Assembly (NCBI GenBank): GCA_017983675.1 | Contig: JAGOAZ010000005.1 | Location: forward strand, 62,001 to 126,000 | Source: Fluviicola sp. | GTDB lineage: Bacteria > Bacteroidota > Bacteroidia > Flavobacteriales_D > Crocinitomicaceae | Length of the DNA stretch: 64,000 nt | Reading direction: 5' to 3' | Part shown: piece after piece, positions 37,044-45,349 of the stretch | Numbering within the stretch: position 1 is the stretch's first letter | How the letters are laid out: every line of letters begins with the position of its first letter | Translations under genes and position numbers: made by a program | Notes under the pieces: model-generated | The model's input: the letters and a program-made list of their open reading frames with translations, nothing else | The model's database searches: none | Told to the model about the DNA's origin: nothing

Positions 37044-37078
37044 AACAAAGGCTCAATTTTTTAAGTTGAGCCTTTGTT
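37044..37078. terminator. bidirectional terminator between TlpA gene and SPFH operon
   Basis: Perfect 13-bp stem AACAAAGGCTCAA / TTGAGCCTTTGTT with a nine-base loop rich in T. It separates two convergent units and could end both. Confidence 0.85.
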
Positions 37079-37092
37079 GATTGAGGAGCGGT

Positions 37093-38022
37093 TTAAAATT
37101 CAACATCGTCTGCAACATTTCCACCTTGTTCTTCGGCGAATTGTTGCGCATATTCTTCTTGTTTTTGATCTTGATAATCCATAAAGTGGCGAACTGTATT
37201 TGAATCAAAGTTTGTATTTTGTGCTTCCATGTGTTTCATTGCAATCGCTTGAAAATCACCCAAACCAACACCAAAATTATCTAGAATCCACTGTGCGCCA
37301 TCCAATCCATATTCATATGCAGCTTGACGCGCACCCGCAAGTTCGTAATAGAAATAGCTATCATTTCTCAAACGTTCTAAATTCTCCTCACCTTCAGGCG
37401 TTAAGTTTGTTTTGATTCCTTGTAATTTCGGATGTTGATCCGCTTCCGCGAAATATTGACCAAATAAAACAGAAACACTAAACGACGTATCTTCCGCCAT
37501 ACGACTAGGCCAAATGGTGTTGACTTCATCCCAAACGGTTGCATCAATTCCAAACGCGTTGTAAATATCAGCTGGTTCAACGCCCGAACCAAGTTTTGCG
37601 CAGATTGCACTATAATCTCTCAAATTAATTCCATGAACTGGCGCTAAAAGGGGATTTGACTCATCTTCAACTGTGTTTCCCATTGTTGCAAATCCATGGT
37701 GTGCCATTGAATTGCGTTGATCGAAGCGAATATATTGATCAGAATCACATTCGTTCCAAGCCATGTAAACTTGACGACGGTAATTGGTGTAGGTGTTGTG
37801 AATGTCTTTTTCGGAAGTCAGTCCTTCTTTTTCGTTCCATGCATCTGCCAAACGTGCTACTTCCGCTTCAAAATCTTCCACATCATAATGTGTTCCATGA
37901 AGTGTTTCTTCATCAAATTCGATGGCTTGGTATTCGTCTTCTACTTGTTCGTTTTCGAAGGATACATTTTCTGGTTGTTGGTTTTCTTCGCTTTTTGAAG
38001 CGCCAAATAATTTTTTAAACAT
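37093..38022 (-). CDS. DUF6620-like acidic protein of the SPFH operon
   Basis: 309 aa, strongly acidic, no signal peptide or membrane segment. I recall this family as DUF6620 (memory, not searched). It starts with a short MFKKLFGASKSEENQ segment, like the MFGLFKNK start of the next protein in the operon. The middle contains NPLLAPVHGINLRDYSAICAKLGSG and a Trp/Ala-rich helical repeat. No catalytic motif is seen. It is the fifth (last) gene of the unit and ends at the bidirectional terminator. The gap to the preceding gene is 18 bp. Confidence 0.65.
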   Translation of the reverse strand: MFKKLFGASKSEENQQPENVSFENEQVEDEYQAIEFDEETLHGTHYDVEDFEAEVARLADAWNEKEGLTSEKDIHNTYTNYRRQVYMAWNECDSDQYIRFDQRNSMAHHGFATMGNTVEDESNPLLAPVHGINLRDYSAICAKLGSGVEPADIYNAFGIDATVWDEVNTIWPSRMAEDTSFSVSVLFGQYFAEADQHPKLQGIKTNLTPEGEENLERLRNDSYFYYELAGARQAAYEYGLDGAQWILDNFGVGLGDFQAIAMKHMEAQNTNFDSNTVRHFMDYQDQKQEEYAQQFAEEQGGNVADDVEF

Positions 38023-38040
38023 ACTGTAAGTTTTAGTGAA

Positions 38041-38979
38041 TTAATCTATTGCAGCGATTTCTTGTTGCAATCTTTTTTCTAATTGATCGGCGAGATCAGG
38101 GACAATATTTTTCCATTCTGTAAATTTCTTTACGAGGTATTCTTTGTGATAAATCGGCGTATTTTCAATGGAAGCCAAACGTTTCTGTTCTAAATCCATT
38201 TTTTGCGCTTCTAATTCCGCGATTACAGCCGCATTTTTCTCAAAGTTTAATTTCAACTTTATTGGGTGAATCTCGTGGTACAACGTACGTTCTTTGTCAG
38301 CTTCTTCCTTAAATTTTTTGTACAAATCTGAAGCGCGTTGATGTGCTAAATCTTGCGCAAAATGTTGGAGCATTCGGGCTTGTGTACTAGGTTCAAACGT
38401 ATTTTGCGTCTGACAAGCGCTACAGTTTATATGTACGTTTATAAAGAAAATTCGATCGATTGAAAGTGGATTTCCACATTGCGTACAATTGAATTTGTCT
38501 TTCAAATTGTCATATTCAGCAAGAATTTTCTGGTAGGCAATTTCAAAGTCTTCCACATCGGTTTGCGCAATTTCTTCGGAACATTTTTGCAGTTTTTCTT
38601 CAAATTGCGTGAAGCGTTCGCGGCAATCGTCCCGAAAAGCATACAGCAGTGAACTTTCTTTAGAAGTTAGTTCATACGCATCTTTGATTTCGTGCATTAA
38701 TCCAAGAATTTTGTCATCGTGAACGTCGTACACTTTTTTACGAATCGTGGATAGTTGTCCGTCGATTCCAGCTTTCATACGGTGAAATTCCATGCTGTTT
38801 TCATCGGCTTCTTGTTTCATCGTTGTTAATTCAGGAACCGCCGCTGCTGTTAATTCAAACATGCGCTCTTCAATTTTTTCAATAAAATCAAAAAAGCGTT
38901 GTTGGTTTTCTTGCATTTGAGGCAACCAATCAGGTTCTTGTTCGGCTGAAATGGTTTTGTTTTTAAATAGTCCAAACAT
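38041..38979 (-). CDS. coiled-coil protein with internal zinc ribbon
   Basis: 312 aa, cytoplasmic. Long charged helices flank a four-Cys ribbon: Cys-Thr-Gln-Cys near residue 172, then Cys-Ser-Ala-Cys about 22 residues later. It begins MFGLFKNK, like the start of its neighbour. The helical parts are rich in Glu, Lys and Gln. Unlike PspA it has no clear PspA/IM30 signature, but in architecture (helical plus zinc ribbon beside an SPFH gene) it could play a comparable structural role. It follows the small zinc-ribbon gene by nine bases. Confidence 0.65.
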   Translation of the reverse strand: MFGLFKNKTISAEQEPDWLPQMQENQQRFFDFIEKIEERMFELTAAAVPELTTMKQEADENSMEFHRMKAGIDGQLSTIRKKVYDVHDDKILGLMHEIKDAYELTSKESSLLYAFRDDCRERFTQFEEKLQKCSEEIAQTDVEDFEIAYQKILAEYDNLKDKFNCTQCGNPLSIDRIFFINVHINCSACQTQNTFEPSTQARMLQHFAQDLAHQRASDLYKKFKEEADKERTLYHEIHPIKLKLNFEKNAAVIAELEAQKMDLEQKRLASIENTPIYHKEYLVKKFTEWKNIVPDLADQLEKRLQQEIAAID

Positions 38980-38988
38980 GGTGATACA

Positions 38989-39237
38989 TTAATGTGAATT
39001 ATCTTCTTTTTTTAGGAATAGCCCATCGCTAAGAGAAACCGATAAAAAGGAAAATCCACAATAAGCACATGCTGTCAATCCGTCCTGTTTTGCACGACCA
39101 GCGCCACAGTTTGGACAATCAACTGCATCCATGCTTGCTGCTTTTTGTTCCATTTCACCGCCATAAGTTTTTTGTTCTTTTGCGCGTAATTTCATTTTTT
39201 CAATCAATGAAAGTGGCTTCGACTTGTTTTCTTCCAT
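38989..39237 (-). CDS. small zinc-ribbon protein
   Basis: 82 aa. A basic N-terminal helix (SLIEKMKLRAKEQK) precedes a classic zinc ribbon Cys-Pro-Asn-Cys ... Cys-Ala-Tyr-Cys, then a hydrophobic patch and a charged tail. It is probably a soluble adaptor. It starts one base after the SPFH gene stop, in the same operon. Confidence 0.7.
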   Translation of the reverse strand: MEENKSKPLSLIEKMKLRAKEQKTYGGEMEQKAASMDAVDCPNCGAGRAKQDGLTACAYCGFSFLSVSLSDGLFLKKEDNSH

Positions 39238-39238
39238 C

Positions 39239-40186
39239 TTACAATTTTGCGATTAGTTCTGCTTTTTTAGTTTTGAATTCGTCATCATCCAAAATACCTG
39301 CATCGAATAAATCTTTTAGCTGTTTCAATTTCGCAGGAATATCTTCAGAAGGAGCTGCAGTTACCTGATTTTGATTCATTTGCTGTAACATTGCATTCAT
39401 CATCACTCCTTGTTGAACAGCATCATTTAATCCGCTTTTTCCATCACCAATTGCTGTAGCAGTATTGAATTGCGTAAACTTGTCCATGTCTTTCACCATG
39501 TTCAAATTCGTCATTTTATCATAATGTGCGGTTACTTCTTCGGGAAGTGTTACACTGGTAATGATAAATTGAGTTAACTCAATACCTAATTGCGCAAAAT
39601 AAGTTGTTAATTCGGGGGCAACACGCTTGCTTAAATCACTGATATTTCCAGCAACATCGGTTACAGCAAGTTGTTGGTTAGCGAGTACTTCTCCGAATTT
39701 TGGCGCAACAAAATCGCGTAATTGAGCTTGTAATTCAAACAATGTCAACTGAAAATACGTTCCTGCATATTGCCGAAAAAACAATGCTACATCGGCAATT
39801 TTGAAATCAAAACTTCCAAAAGCTCGTATTCTGACCTGACCAAATTCTGGGTCTTTCATTAGTATCGGCGCCGGTGTTCCCCATTTGTTATTGATGAATT
39901 GATGGGTGTTAAAGAAATAAATATCAGCTTTAAACGGACTTTCAAAACCATATTTCCAGCCTTTTAAACGACTTAAAAGCGGAATGTTTTCTGTTGAAAG
40001 CGTGTGTAATCCAGCATGAAACACATCTGCTAATTGACCTTCATTTAAAAAAAGCACTTGTTGTGTTTCCCGAACGGTCAATTTCGCACCATTTTTTATT
40101 TCTTTGTCTTCATCATCGTATTTCCACATCAATAAATTTGGATCTGGCGTGGTGGCTTCTATAATCTCTAAGAAAGGTAGTTTCAT
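39239..40186 (-). CDS. SPFH domain protein with C-terminal SHOCT (YdjI-like)
   Basis: 315 aa. The long N-terminal domain matches the SPFH/virion-core-like family of B. subtilis YdjI: ETQQVLFLNEGQLADVFHAG, KGWKYGFESPFKADIYFFNT, VRIRAFGSFDFKI. The C-terminal ~30 residues form a SHOCT helix pair (KLKQLKDLFDAGILDDDEFKTKKAELI). No membrane segment is apparent. In B. subtilis the ydjGHI proteins (zinc ribbon, membrane, SPFH) recruit PspA under membrane stress, so an envelope-stress role is plausible by analogy. Here no PspA gene is adjacent. It lies eight bases after the small membrane gene. Confidence 0.85.
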   Translation of the reverse strand: MKLPFLEIIEATTPDPNLLMWKYDDEDKEIKNGAKLTVRETQQVLFLNEGQLADVFHAGLHTLSTENIPLLSRLKGWKYGFESPFKADIYFFNTHQFINNKWGTPAPILMKDPEFGQVRIRAFGSFDFKIADVALFFRQYAGTYFQLTLFELQAQLRDFVAPKFGEVLANQQLAVTDVAGNISDLSKRVAPELTTYFAQLGIELTQFIITSVTLPEEVTAHYDKMTNLNMVKDMDKFTQFNTATAIGDGKSGLNDAVQQGVMMNAMLQQMNQNQVTAAPSEDIPAKLKQLKDLFDAGILDDDEFKTKKAELIAKL

Positions 40187-40194
40187 CGCTTGAC

Positions 40195-40383
40195 TTAATT
40201 CGCTTGTTTTTTACCAATCAACCATAGTATACCTCCGAGCACTATCAATCCTATTTTTATGAATAGTGCTGTTCCTTCTCCCCAAGCGTAAATCCACATT
40301 AAAACGCGTGGTACCATATTTAAGTAATTCATTACGATGGCCAATACGCCAAGCAATACCAATGTTCCTCCAAATTTTTGCAT
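40195..40383 (-). CDS. small two-TM membrane protein of the SPFH operon
   Basis: 62 aa with two hydrophobic segments (about 5-22 and 39-57) and a basic C terminus (GKKQAN). It is the first gene of the five-gene unit and might anchor the SPFH protein, like YdjH in Bacillus (analogy only). The upstream region holds a pair of 19-bp direct repeats. Confidence 0.65.
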   Translation of the reverse strand: MQKFGGTLVLLGVLAIVMNYLNMVPRVLMWIYAWGEGTALFIKIGLIVLGGILWLIGKKQAN

Positions 40384-40449
40384 AATAGTGTTCGTTTATA
40401 AGTTTGGATCAAAACTATTTTTAAAACGAACAGCGCTTGTTTTTTTCTT

Positions 40450-40500
40450 GTCTATTCAGCGACTACAAGCAAAAAACACGGGTCTATTTAGCGACTACAA
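40450..40500. repeat. pair of 19-bp direct repeats upstream of SPFH operon
   Basis: GTCTATTCAGCGACTACAA (40450-40468) and GTCTATTTAGCGACTACAA (40482-40500) differ at one base and start 32 bp apart, near three helical turns. They lie in the 156-bp gap between the TPR-LuxR gene and the SPFH operon. They look like tandem binding sites or a small duplication. Confidence 0.6.
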
Positions 40501-40539
40501 AAATCAGAAGTGTTTATAAATCAATGATATGAAAGAAAT

Positions 40540-42219
40540 TTATTCCGCTGCATTTTGAATAAAAACATCTAAATCTTCGTCTTTGGAGAGTTGTAATTTT
40601 TGTTTTATCCGGTAACGTGCCATGCGAATGCTTTTGGGTTCCACGTTCATTTGCGAAGCAATTTCTTTGTTGGATAATTTCATAAGGATGAAACCGCAGT
40701 ATTTTAAATCGAGTTGGGTTAAGCTATTGGCCGCTTTTTGTTGCAAACGGACAAAAAATTCAGGATAAATTTTTGAGAAATCAGCTTGAAATTTTTCATA
40801 ATCGTCATCGGTTGAAAGGCCAATGTCGATTGTTTTGAAAATCTGACTTGGAATTGTTGCAGGAGTTTCCCGATTTTGCTGCATCAACGTTGTTTTAAGC
40901 GTTGATAAAATTTCATTTTTACGCTCTAAATGTAAAATACTCGACATTAATTCTTTTTGCGTTTCTTGCTTTTTTTGTTGAATTAATTTTTGTTTGATGC
41001 GCACTGATTGTAAGAAAAAGAAAAACACACTAGCGATTAGTAGCACTAATCCACCAACACTAATAAGTAACCAGTTTTTCAGTTTATTTTGTTCGGTTAG
41101 TAAACGGATGGTTTTTTCTTTGTTGTTCAATTCATATTTGGCAATTGCGTTTTGCACGGATTCCTCCAATTCCAACACATCGTTTTTACTGGCAGCGTCT
41201 TGGTAATTTTTGTCGTATTGATAATAAGCAGCATAATTTTTTTGCAAGGCAGCAATTTGCTTGAGGTTTTCGTTAAACATTTTTGCAACTGCGGGATCGT
41301 TGTAAGGCATTGCTTTTAATTGCGCCAATCCAGTCTGAAAATGTTGTTCGGCAGCCGCTAATCTCCCTTGATTCATCAATAATAATCCTTTGATTCCATA
41401 ACTATTTCTGTACACCGACATGATCGTGTGCTTTTTTGCAATTTTCAAAGAAACATCTAATAAATGCAGTGCTTTTGCAGACTGTTCGTTGATACCAACA
41501 AGGAAATTCGCATAATTTAAAAAAGCTACAGCAACATTGAATTGATTGTAAACGCTTGCTTCGTTTTGATAGGCGATGCATTGTTCAAATGCTTGAATAG
41601 CTTTGGATTTTAAAACGTCGCTTGGCTGTTTGTTGTATTTTTCTTTATAGTACGATGATTGACATAGCGCAACCTCTAATGTGCAATCAGGATTATTAAT
41701 TTGTGCCGCATGCTGTTGTGCTTTTTTTAAAAAGTTAAGCGCTGGATTGGCACTTAGATTAAAAACAGAACAGGCTGCAAGGCAAGCGAAATAATGGTTG
41801 TTTGTTTTTTCAAAATCTGTATATGCATGCATCAAATCAGTCAAAAAACCATCTTGATCGATGTAATACTTATAGCGAAATAACGCAAAATGATAATAGC
41901 CCAAACTAGCTTTATTTGTGGTAGCAGGCAGTTCTTTTTTTGCAATTTGAATAAAATGATTGGCAGATTTTATGTCTTTCTCTTTGATGAAACACAACGT
42001 TAGTAACGCACTTGCAATTATCTTTTCATCTGAATTTTTCGCAGTGCTTAAGAGACTTTTTAATGTTTGAATGCTTTTTTTTGTTTGAATATAACGAACT
42101 TGGTAATTATTTACCGCTTGCTGTTCAAATACATTCATTTTTCGTGAATCATTTTGTCCGAAAACAATAAAATGACTCAACGCGAGAAATAGTTGCAATA
42201 CAATTAATTTGTAGTTCAC
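40540..42219 (-). CDS. membrane-anchored TPR-LuxR transcriptional regulator
   Basis: 559 aa. A signal-like N-terminal segment (to about 21) precedes a TPR-rich periplasmic region. A single membrane helix at about 370-395 follows (NWLLISVGGLVLLIASVFFFF), then a basic cytoplasmic coiled coil (KQKLIQQKKQETQKEL). A LuxR-type HTH ends the protein (~495-550; LSNKEIASQMNVEPKSIRMA). Such proteins in Bacteroidota combine sensing and DNA binding in one chain. The ligand is unknown. On the same strand as the SPFH operon downstream, it may control that unit. Confidence 0.82.
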   Translation of the reverse strand: MNYKLIVLQLFLALSHFIVFGQNDSRKMNVFEQQAVNNYQVRYIQTKKSIQTLKSLLSTAKNSDEKIIASALLTLCFIKEKDIKSANHFIQIAKKELPATTNKASLGYYHFALFRYKYYIDQDGFLTDLMHAYTDFEKTNNHYFACLAACSVFNLSANPALNFLKKAQQHAAQINNPDCTLEVALCQSSYYKEKYNKQPSDVLKSKAIQAFEQCIAYQNEASVYNQFNVAVAFLNYANFLVGINEQSAKALHLLDVSLKIAKKHTIMSVYRNSYGIKGLLLMNQGRLAAAEQHFQTGLAQLKAMPYNDPAVAKMFNENLKQIAALQKNYAAYYQYDKNYQDAASKNDVLELEESVQNAIAKYELNNKEKTIRLLTEQNKLKNWLLISVGGLVLLIASVFFFFLQSVRIKQKLIQQKKQETQKELMSSILHLERKNEILSTLKTTLMQQNRETPATIPSQIFKTIDIGLSTDDDYEKFQADFSKIYPEFFVRLQQKAANSLTQLDLKYCGFILMKLSNKEIASQMNVEPKSIRMARYRIKQKLQLSKDEDLDVFIQNAAE

Positions 42220-42378
42220 TGGTTTGTAGTTTTTTAGCCTGAAAGCAATAATTATTTATGCCAATGAAAATAGTGAAAAGCAAATCGTTTTCCAAACGAA
42301 ATGGTTATAGAAGTATAAATTTCACTTTTTTTTCATTTTTTCCGAACACTAAATCGTTGCAGTTGTTTCTGTAACAAG

Positions 42379-42386
42379 TATATTTG
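42379..42386 (+). promoter_or_regulatory. TTG-N19-TAnnTTTG promoter of gcvP
   Basis: TATATTTG is an exact match, with TTG at 42357-42359 at 19-base spacing. The ATG lies 24 bases downstream at 42411. Confidence 0.6.
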
Positions 42387-42410
42387 CACTGTCAAAATTT
42401 TCGTTTAAAC

Positions 42411-45248
42411 ATGAGTTTATTTTCATCACGTCACATCGGGCCAAATGAAGCTGAAAAAGCTGAAATGTTAGCCGCAATCGGTGTGAAATCCGTTCAAGAA
42501 TTAGTGAACCAAACAATTCCTTCTCAAATCCGCCTTGGTGGTGAATTACACATCGATAATGCGTTGTCTGAGCAGGAATATTTACAACATATTACTGAGT
42601 TAGGTAATAAAAACAAGGTGTTCAAATCCTTTATCGGATTGGGTTACAATGAAACAATTGTTCCTTCTGTGATTTTGAGAAATGTGTTGGAGAATCCAGG
42701 ATGGTACACGGCATACACGCCTTACCAAGCTGAAATTTCTCAAGGTCGTTTAGAGGCATTGTTGAATTTCCAAACGATGGTTCTGGATTTAACAGGAATG
42801 GAAATTGCAAACGCTTCCTTGTTGGACGAAGGTACGGCAGCTGCTGAAGCAATGATCATGTTTTGGAATGCGCGTTCACGTCAAGAAACAAAAGACGGCG
42901 TCAATAAATTCTTTGTAGGAACGAATTGTTTCCCACAAACGAAAGAAGTTGTTTTAGGAAGAGCGTTGAATCTTGGAATAGAACTTGTTGAAGGCGATGA
43001 GGCTTCGTTCGTAAATGATGGAACTTATTTTGGTGCATTGATTCAGTACACAACTGCAAATGGTTGTATCACTGATCTTGCTTCATTTATACAAAAAAAT
43101 CAAGGGTTACGTGTTGCGGTTGCAGCAGATATTTTATCGTTAGTATTGTTGAAATCACCAGGTTCGATGGGAGCTGATGTTGTGTTGGGTTCTTCGCAAC
43201 GTTTTGGTGTTCCGATGGGTTACGGTGGTCCTCACGCTGCATTTTTTGCAGTGAAAGACGAATACAAACGTAATTTACCTGGAAGAATCATCGGTGTGTC
43301 GAAAGATGCTGATGACAATTTTGCGTTACGCATGGCTTTACAAACACGTGAACAACACATCAAACGCGATAAAGCAACGTCAAATATTTGTACAGCCCAA
43401 GCATTGTTAGCTGTTATGGCTTCTATGTATGCTGTTTATCACGGACCAGTTGGTGTTCGTGCTATCGCTGAACACGTTCACGGATTAGCAAGCGCTACAG
43501 CAAACGGATTAAAAGCTGCCGGAATTCAAATTGGTTCTGACTCGTTTTTTGATACTGTTTGGGTAAAAGGAGTAAATACTGCTGCAATCAAAACTGCTGC
43601 TGAAGCGAAAGGAATGAATTTCCGCATCATCAACGAAAGTGAATTGTCAATTAGTTTTGGTGAACCACATACTATGGCTGATGTTGCTGCAATTTTAGCC
43701 ATTTTCAATGCAGAAAACAATCAGTTAGTTGCGAAAAATAGTATTGCAAATGATCAATTACGTAACGACGCAATCTTAAGTCATCCAACGTTTAATAATC
43801 ATCATTCAGAATCAAAAATGATGCGTTATTTAAAACGTCTTGAAAATAAAGATCTTTCATTGGTTCACTCAATGATTCCATTGGGTTCTTGTACAATGAA
43901 ATTGAATGCAGCTTCAGAATTAATGCCGATCACCAATCCACAATTTGCGAACATGCACCCTTTTGCGCCGTTAAATCAAGCAGAAGGATACCACGAAATG
44001 TTCCGTCAATTGGAAAAAGATTTGTGTGAGTCAACAGGATTTGCAGCAATGTCTTTGCAACCAAACTCAGGCGCACAAGGGGAATACGCTGGTTTAATGG
44101 TCATCAAAGCATACCATGAAAGCCGTGGCGATTTCCAACGTAAAAAAATGATCATTCCTTCATCTGCACACGGAACAAACCCTGCTTCTGCTGTTATGGC
44201 TGGTTTCGAAGTTGTTGTGACAGGTTGTGATGAAAATGGAAATATCAATATTGAAGAATTAACAAACGTTGCAACTCAAATTGGCAATGAATTAGCAGGT
44301 TTGATGGTAACATATCCTTCAACACATGGAGTTTACGAAGAAGGAATCCAAGAAATAACGGCTATCATTCACGCGAATGGCGGACAAGTTTACATGGATG
44401 GCGCAAACATGAATGCACAAGTTGGATTAACAAATCCAGGGAATATTGGTGCAGATGTTTGCCACTTGAACTTACACAAAACGTTTGCCATTCCTCACGG
44501 AGGTGGTGGACCAGGAATGGGACCAATTGGTGTAGCGGCACATTTAGCGCCGTTCTTACCAAGTAATCCTGTCATGGCTGCTGGAGGAAGTTCTCCAATT
44601 CATGCAATTTCTGCAGCGCCTTATGGTAGTGCATTGATATTATTGATTTCTTATGCATACATCAAAATGTTGGGTGCTGAAGGATTGAGACATTCAACAG
44701 AAATTGCAATTTTGAATGCGAATTATATTGCTGCAAAATTAAAAGGACATTACGAAGTGTTGTACTCTGGTAAAAACGGTACAGTTGCACACGAAATGAT
44801 TTTAGATTGCCGTGATTTCAAGAAAAATGCAGATGTTGAAGTTGCAGATATGGCTAAACGCTTGATTGATTTTAATTTTCACGCTCCAACCGTTTCTTTC
44901 CCAGTAGCAGGTACATTGATGATTGAGCCAACGGAGTCTGAAGACAAAGAGGAATTGGATCGTTTCATTGAAGCGATGATTAAAATTCGTCAAGAAATCA
45001 AAGAAATTGAAAATGGTCATGCTGACAAAGCAAACAACTTGTTGAAAAATGCGCCGCATACTGCTGATTGTATCATCAATAAAAACTGGGATTATCCATA
45101 TTCACCGCAAGAAGCTGCTTATCCAGTAGCTTATTTGAAAGAGTGGAAATATTGGGTTCCAGTTAGAAGAGTTGACAACGCATATGGAGATAGAAACTTA
45201 GTATGTTCTTGCCCAAGTGTTGAAAGCTATAAATTTGTGGAAGCATAA
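42411..45248 (+). CDS. gcvP: glycine dehydrogenase (decarboxylating), P-protein
   Basis: 945 aa from ATG 42411 (MSLFSSRHIGPNE). This is the single-chain form fusing the two halves that some bacteria encode as GcvPA and GcvPB. The PLP lysine is Lys690 in the C-terminal half (CHLNLHKTFAIPHGGGGPGMGP). Other family motifs are SRHIGPN, GYGGPHAAFFAVKDEYKRNLPGR in the N-terminal half and LGSCTMKLNAASEL, MIIPSSAHGTNPASA in the second. It decarboxylates glycine within the glycine cleavage system, feeding one-carbon units. A strong terminator follows. Other gcv genes are not in the window. Confidence 0.97.
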   Translation: MSLFSSRHIGPNEAEKAEMLAAIGVKSVQELVNQTIPSQIRLGGELHIDNALSEQEYLQHITELGNKNKVFKSFIGLGYNETIVPSVILRNVLENPGWYTAYTPYQAEISQGRLEALLNFQTMVLDLTGMEIANASLLDEGTAAAEAMIMFWNARSRQETKDGVNKFFVGTNCFPQTKEVVLGRALNLGIELVEGDEASFVNDGTYFGALIQYTTANGCITDLASFIQKNQGLRVAVAADILSLVLLKSPGSMGADVVLGSSQRFGVPMGYGGPHAAFFAVKDEYKRNLPGRIIGVSKDADDNFALRMALQTREQHIKRDKATSNICTAQALLAVMASMYAVYHGPVGVRAIAEHVHGLASATANGLKAAGIQIGSDSFFDTVWVKGVNTAAIKTAAEAKGMNFRIINESELSISFGEPHTMADVAAILAIFNAENNQLVAKNSIANDQLRNDAILSHPTFNNHHSESKMMRYLKRLENKDLSLVHSMIPLGSCTMKLNAASELMPITNPQFANMHPFAPLNQAEGYHEMFRQLEKDLCESTGFAAMSLQPNSGAQGEYAGLMVIKAYHESRGDFQRKKMIIPSSAHGTNPASAVMAGFEVVVTGCDENGNINIEELTNVATQIGNELAGLMVTYPSTHGVYEEGIQEITAIIHANGGQVYMDGANMNAQVGLTNPGNIGADVCHLNLHKTFAIPHGGGGPGMGPIGVAAHLAPFLPSNPVMAAGGSSPIHAISAAPYGSALILLISYAYIKMLGAEGLRHSTEIAILNANYIAAKLKGHYEVLYSGKNGTVAHEMILDCRDFKKNADVEVADMAKRLIDFNFHAPTVSFPVAGTLMIEPTESEDKEELDRFIEAMIKIRQEIKEIENGHADKANNLLKNAPHTADCIINKNWDYPYSPQEAAYPVAYLKEWKYWVPVRRVDNAYGDRNLVCSCPSVESYKFVEA

Positions 45249-45270
45249 TTTTATAACAATTATCATTACG

Positions 45271-45299
45271 AAAGTCCGCGGGTAACTGCGGACTTTTTT
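45271..45299 (+). terminator. Rho-independent terminator after gcvP
   Basis: Stem AAAGTCCGC / GCGGACTTT with an eight-base loop and a T run, 22 bases after the gcvP stop. Confidence 0.85.
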
Positions 45300-45349
45300 G
45301 TTGAAAGCAACGCAACAACGAAAAAAAACGTCTTTCTAAAAAACATCAC

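Noticed and set aside
42220..42378. Possible glycine riboswitch upstream of gcvP
   Set aside because: No paired tandem aptamer pattern or terminator stem is visible; only a promoter is supported.
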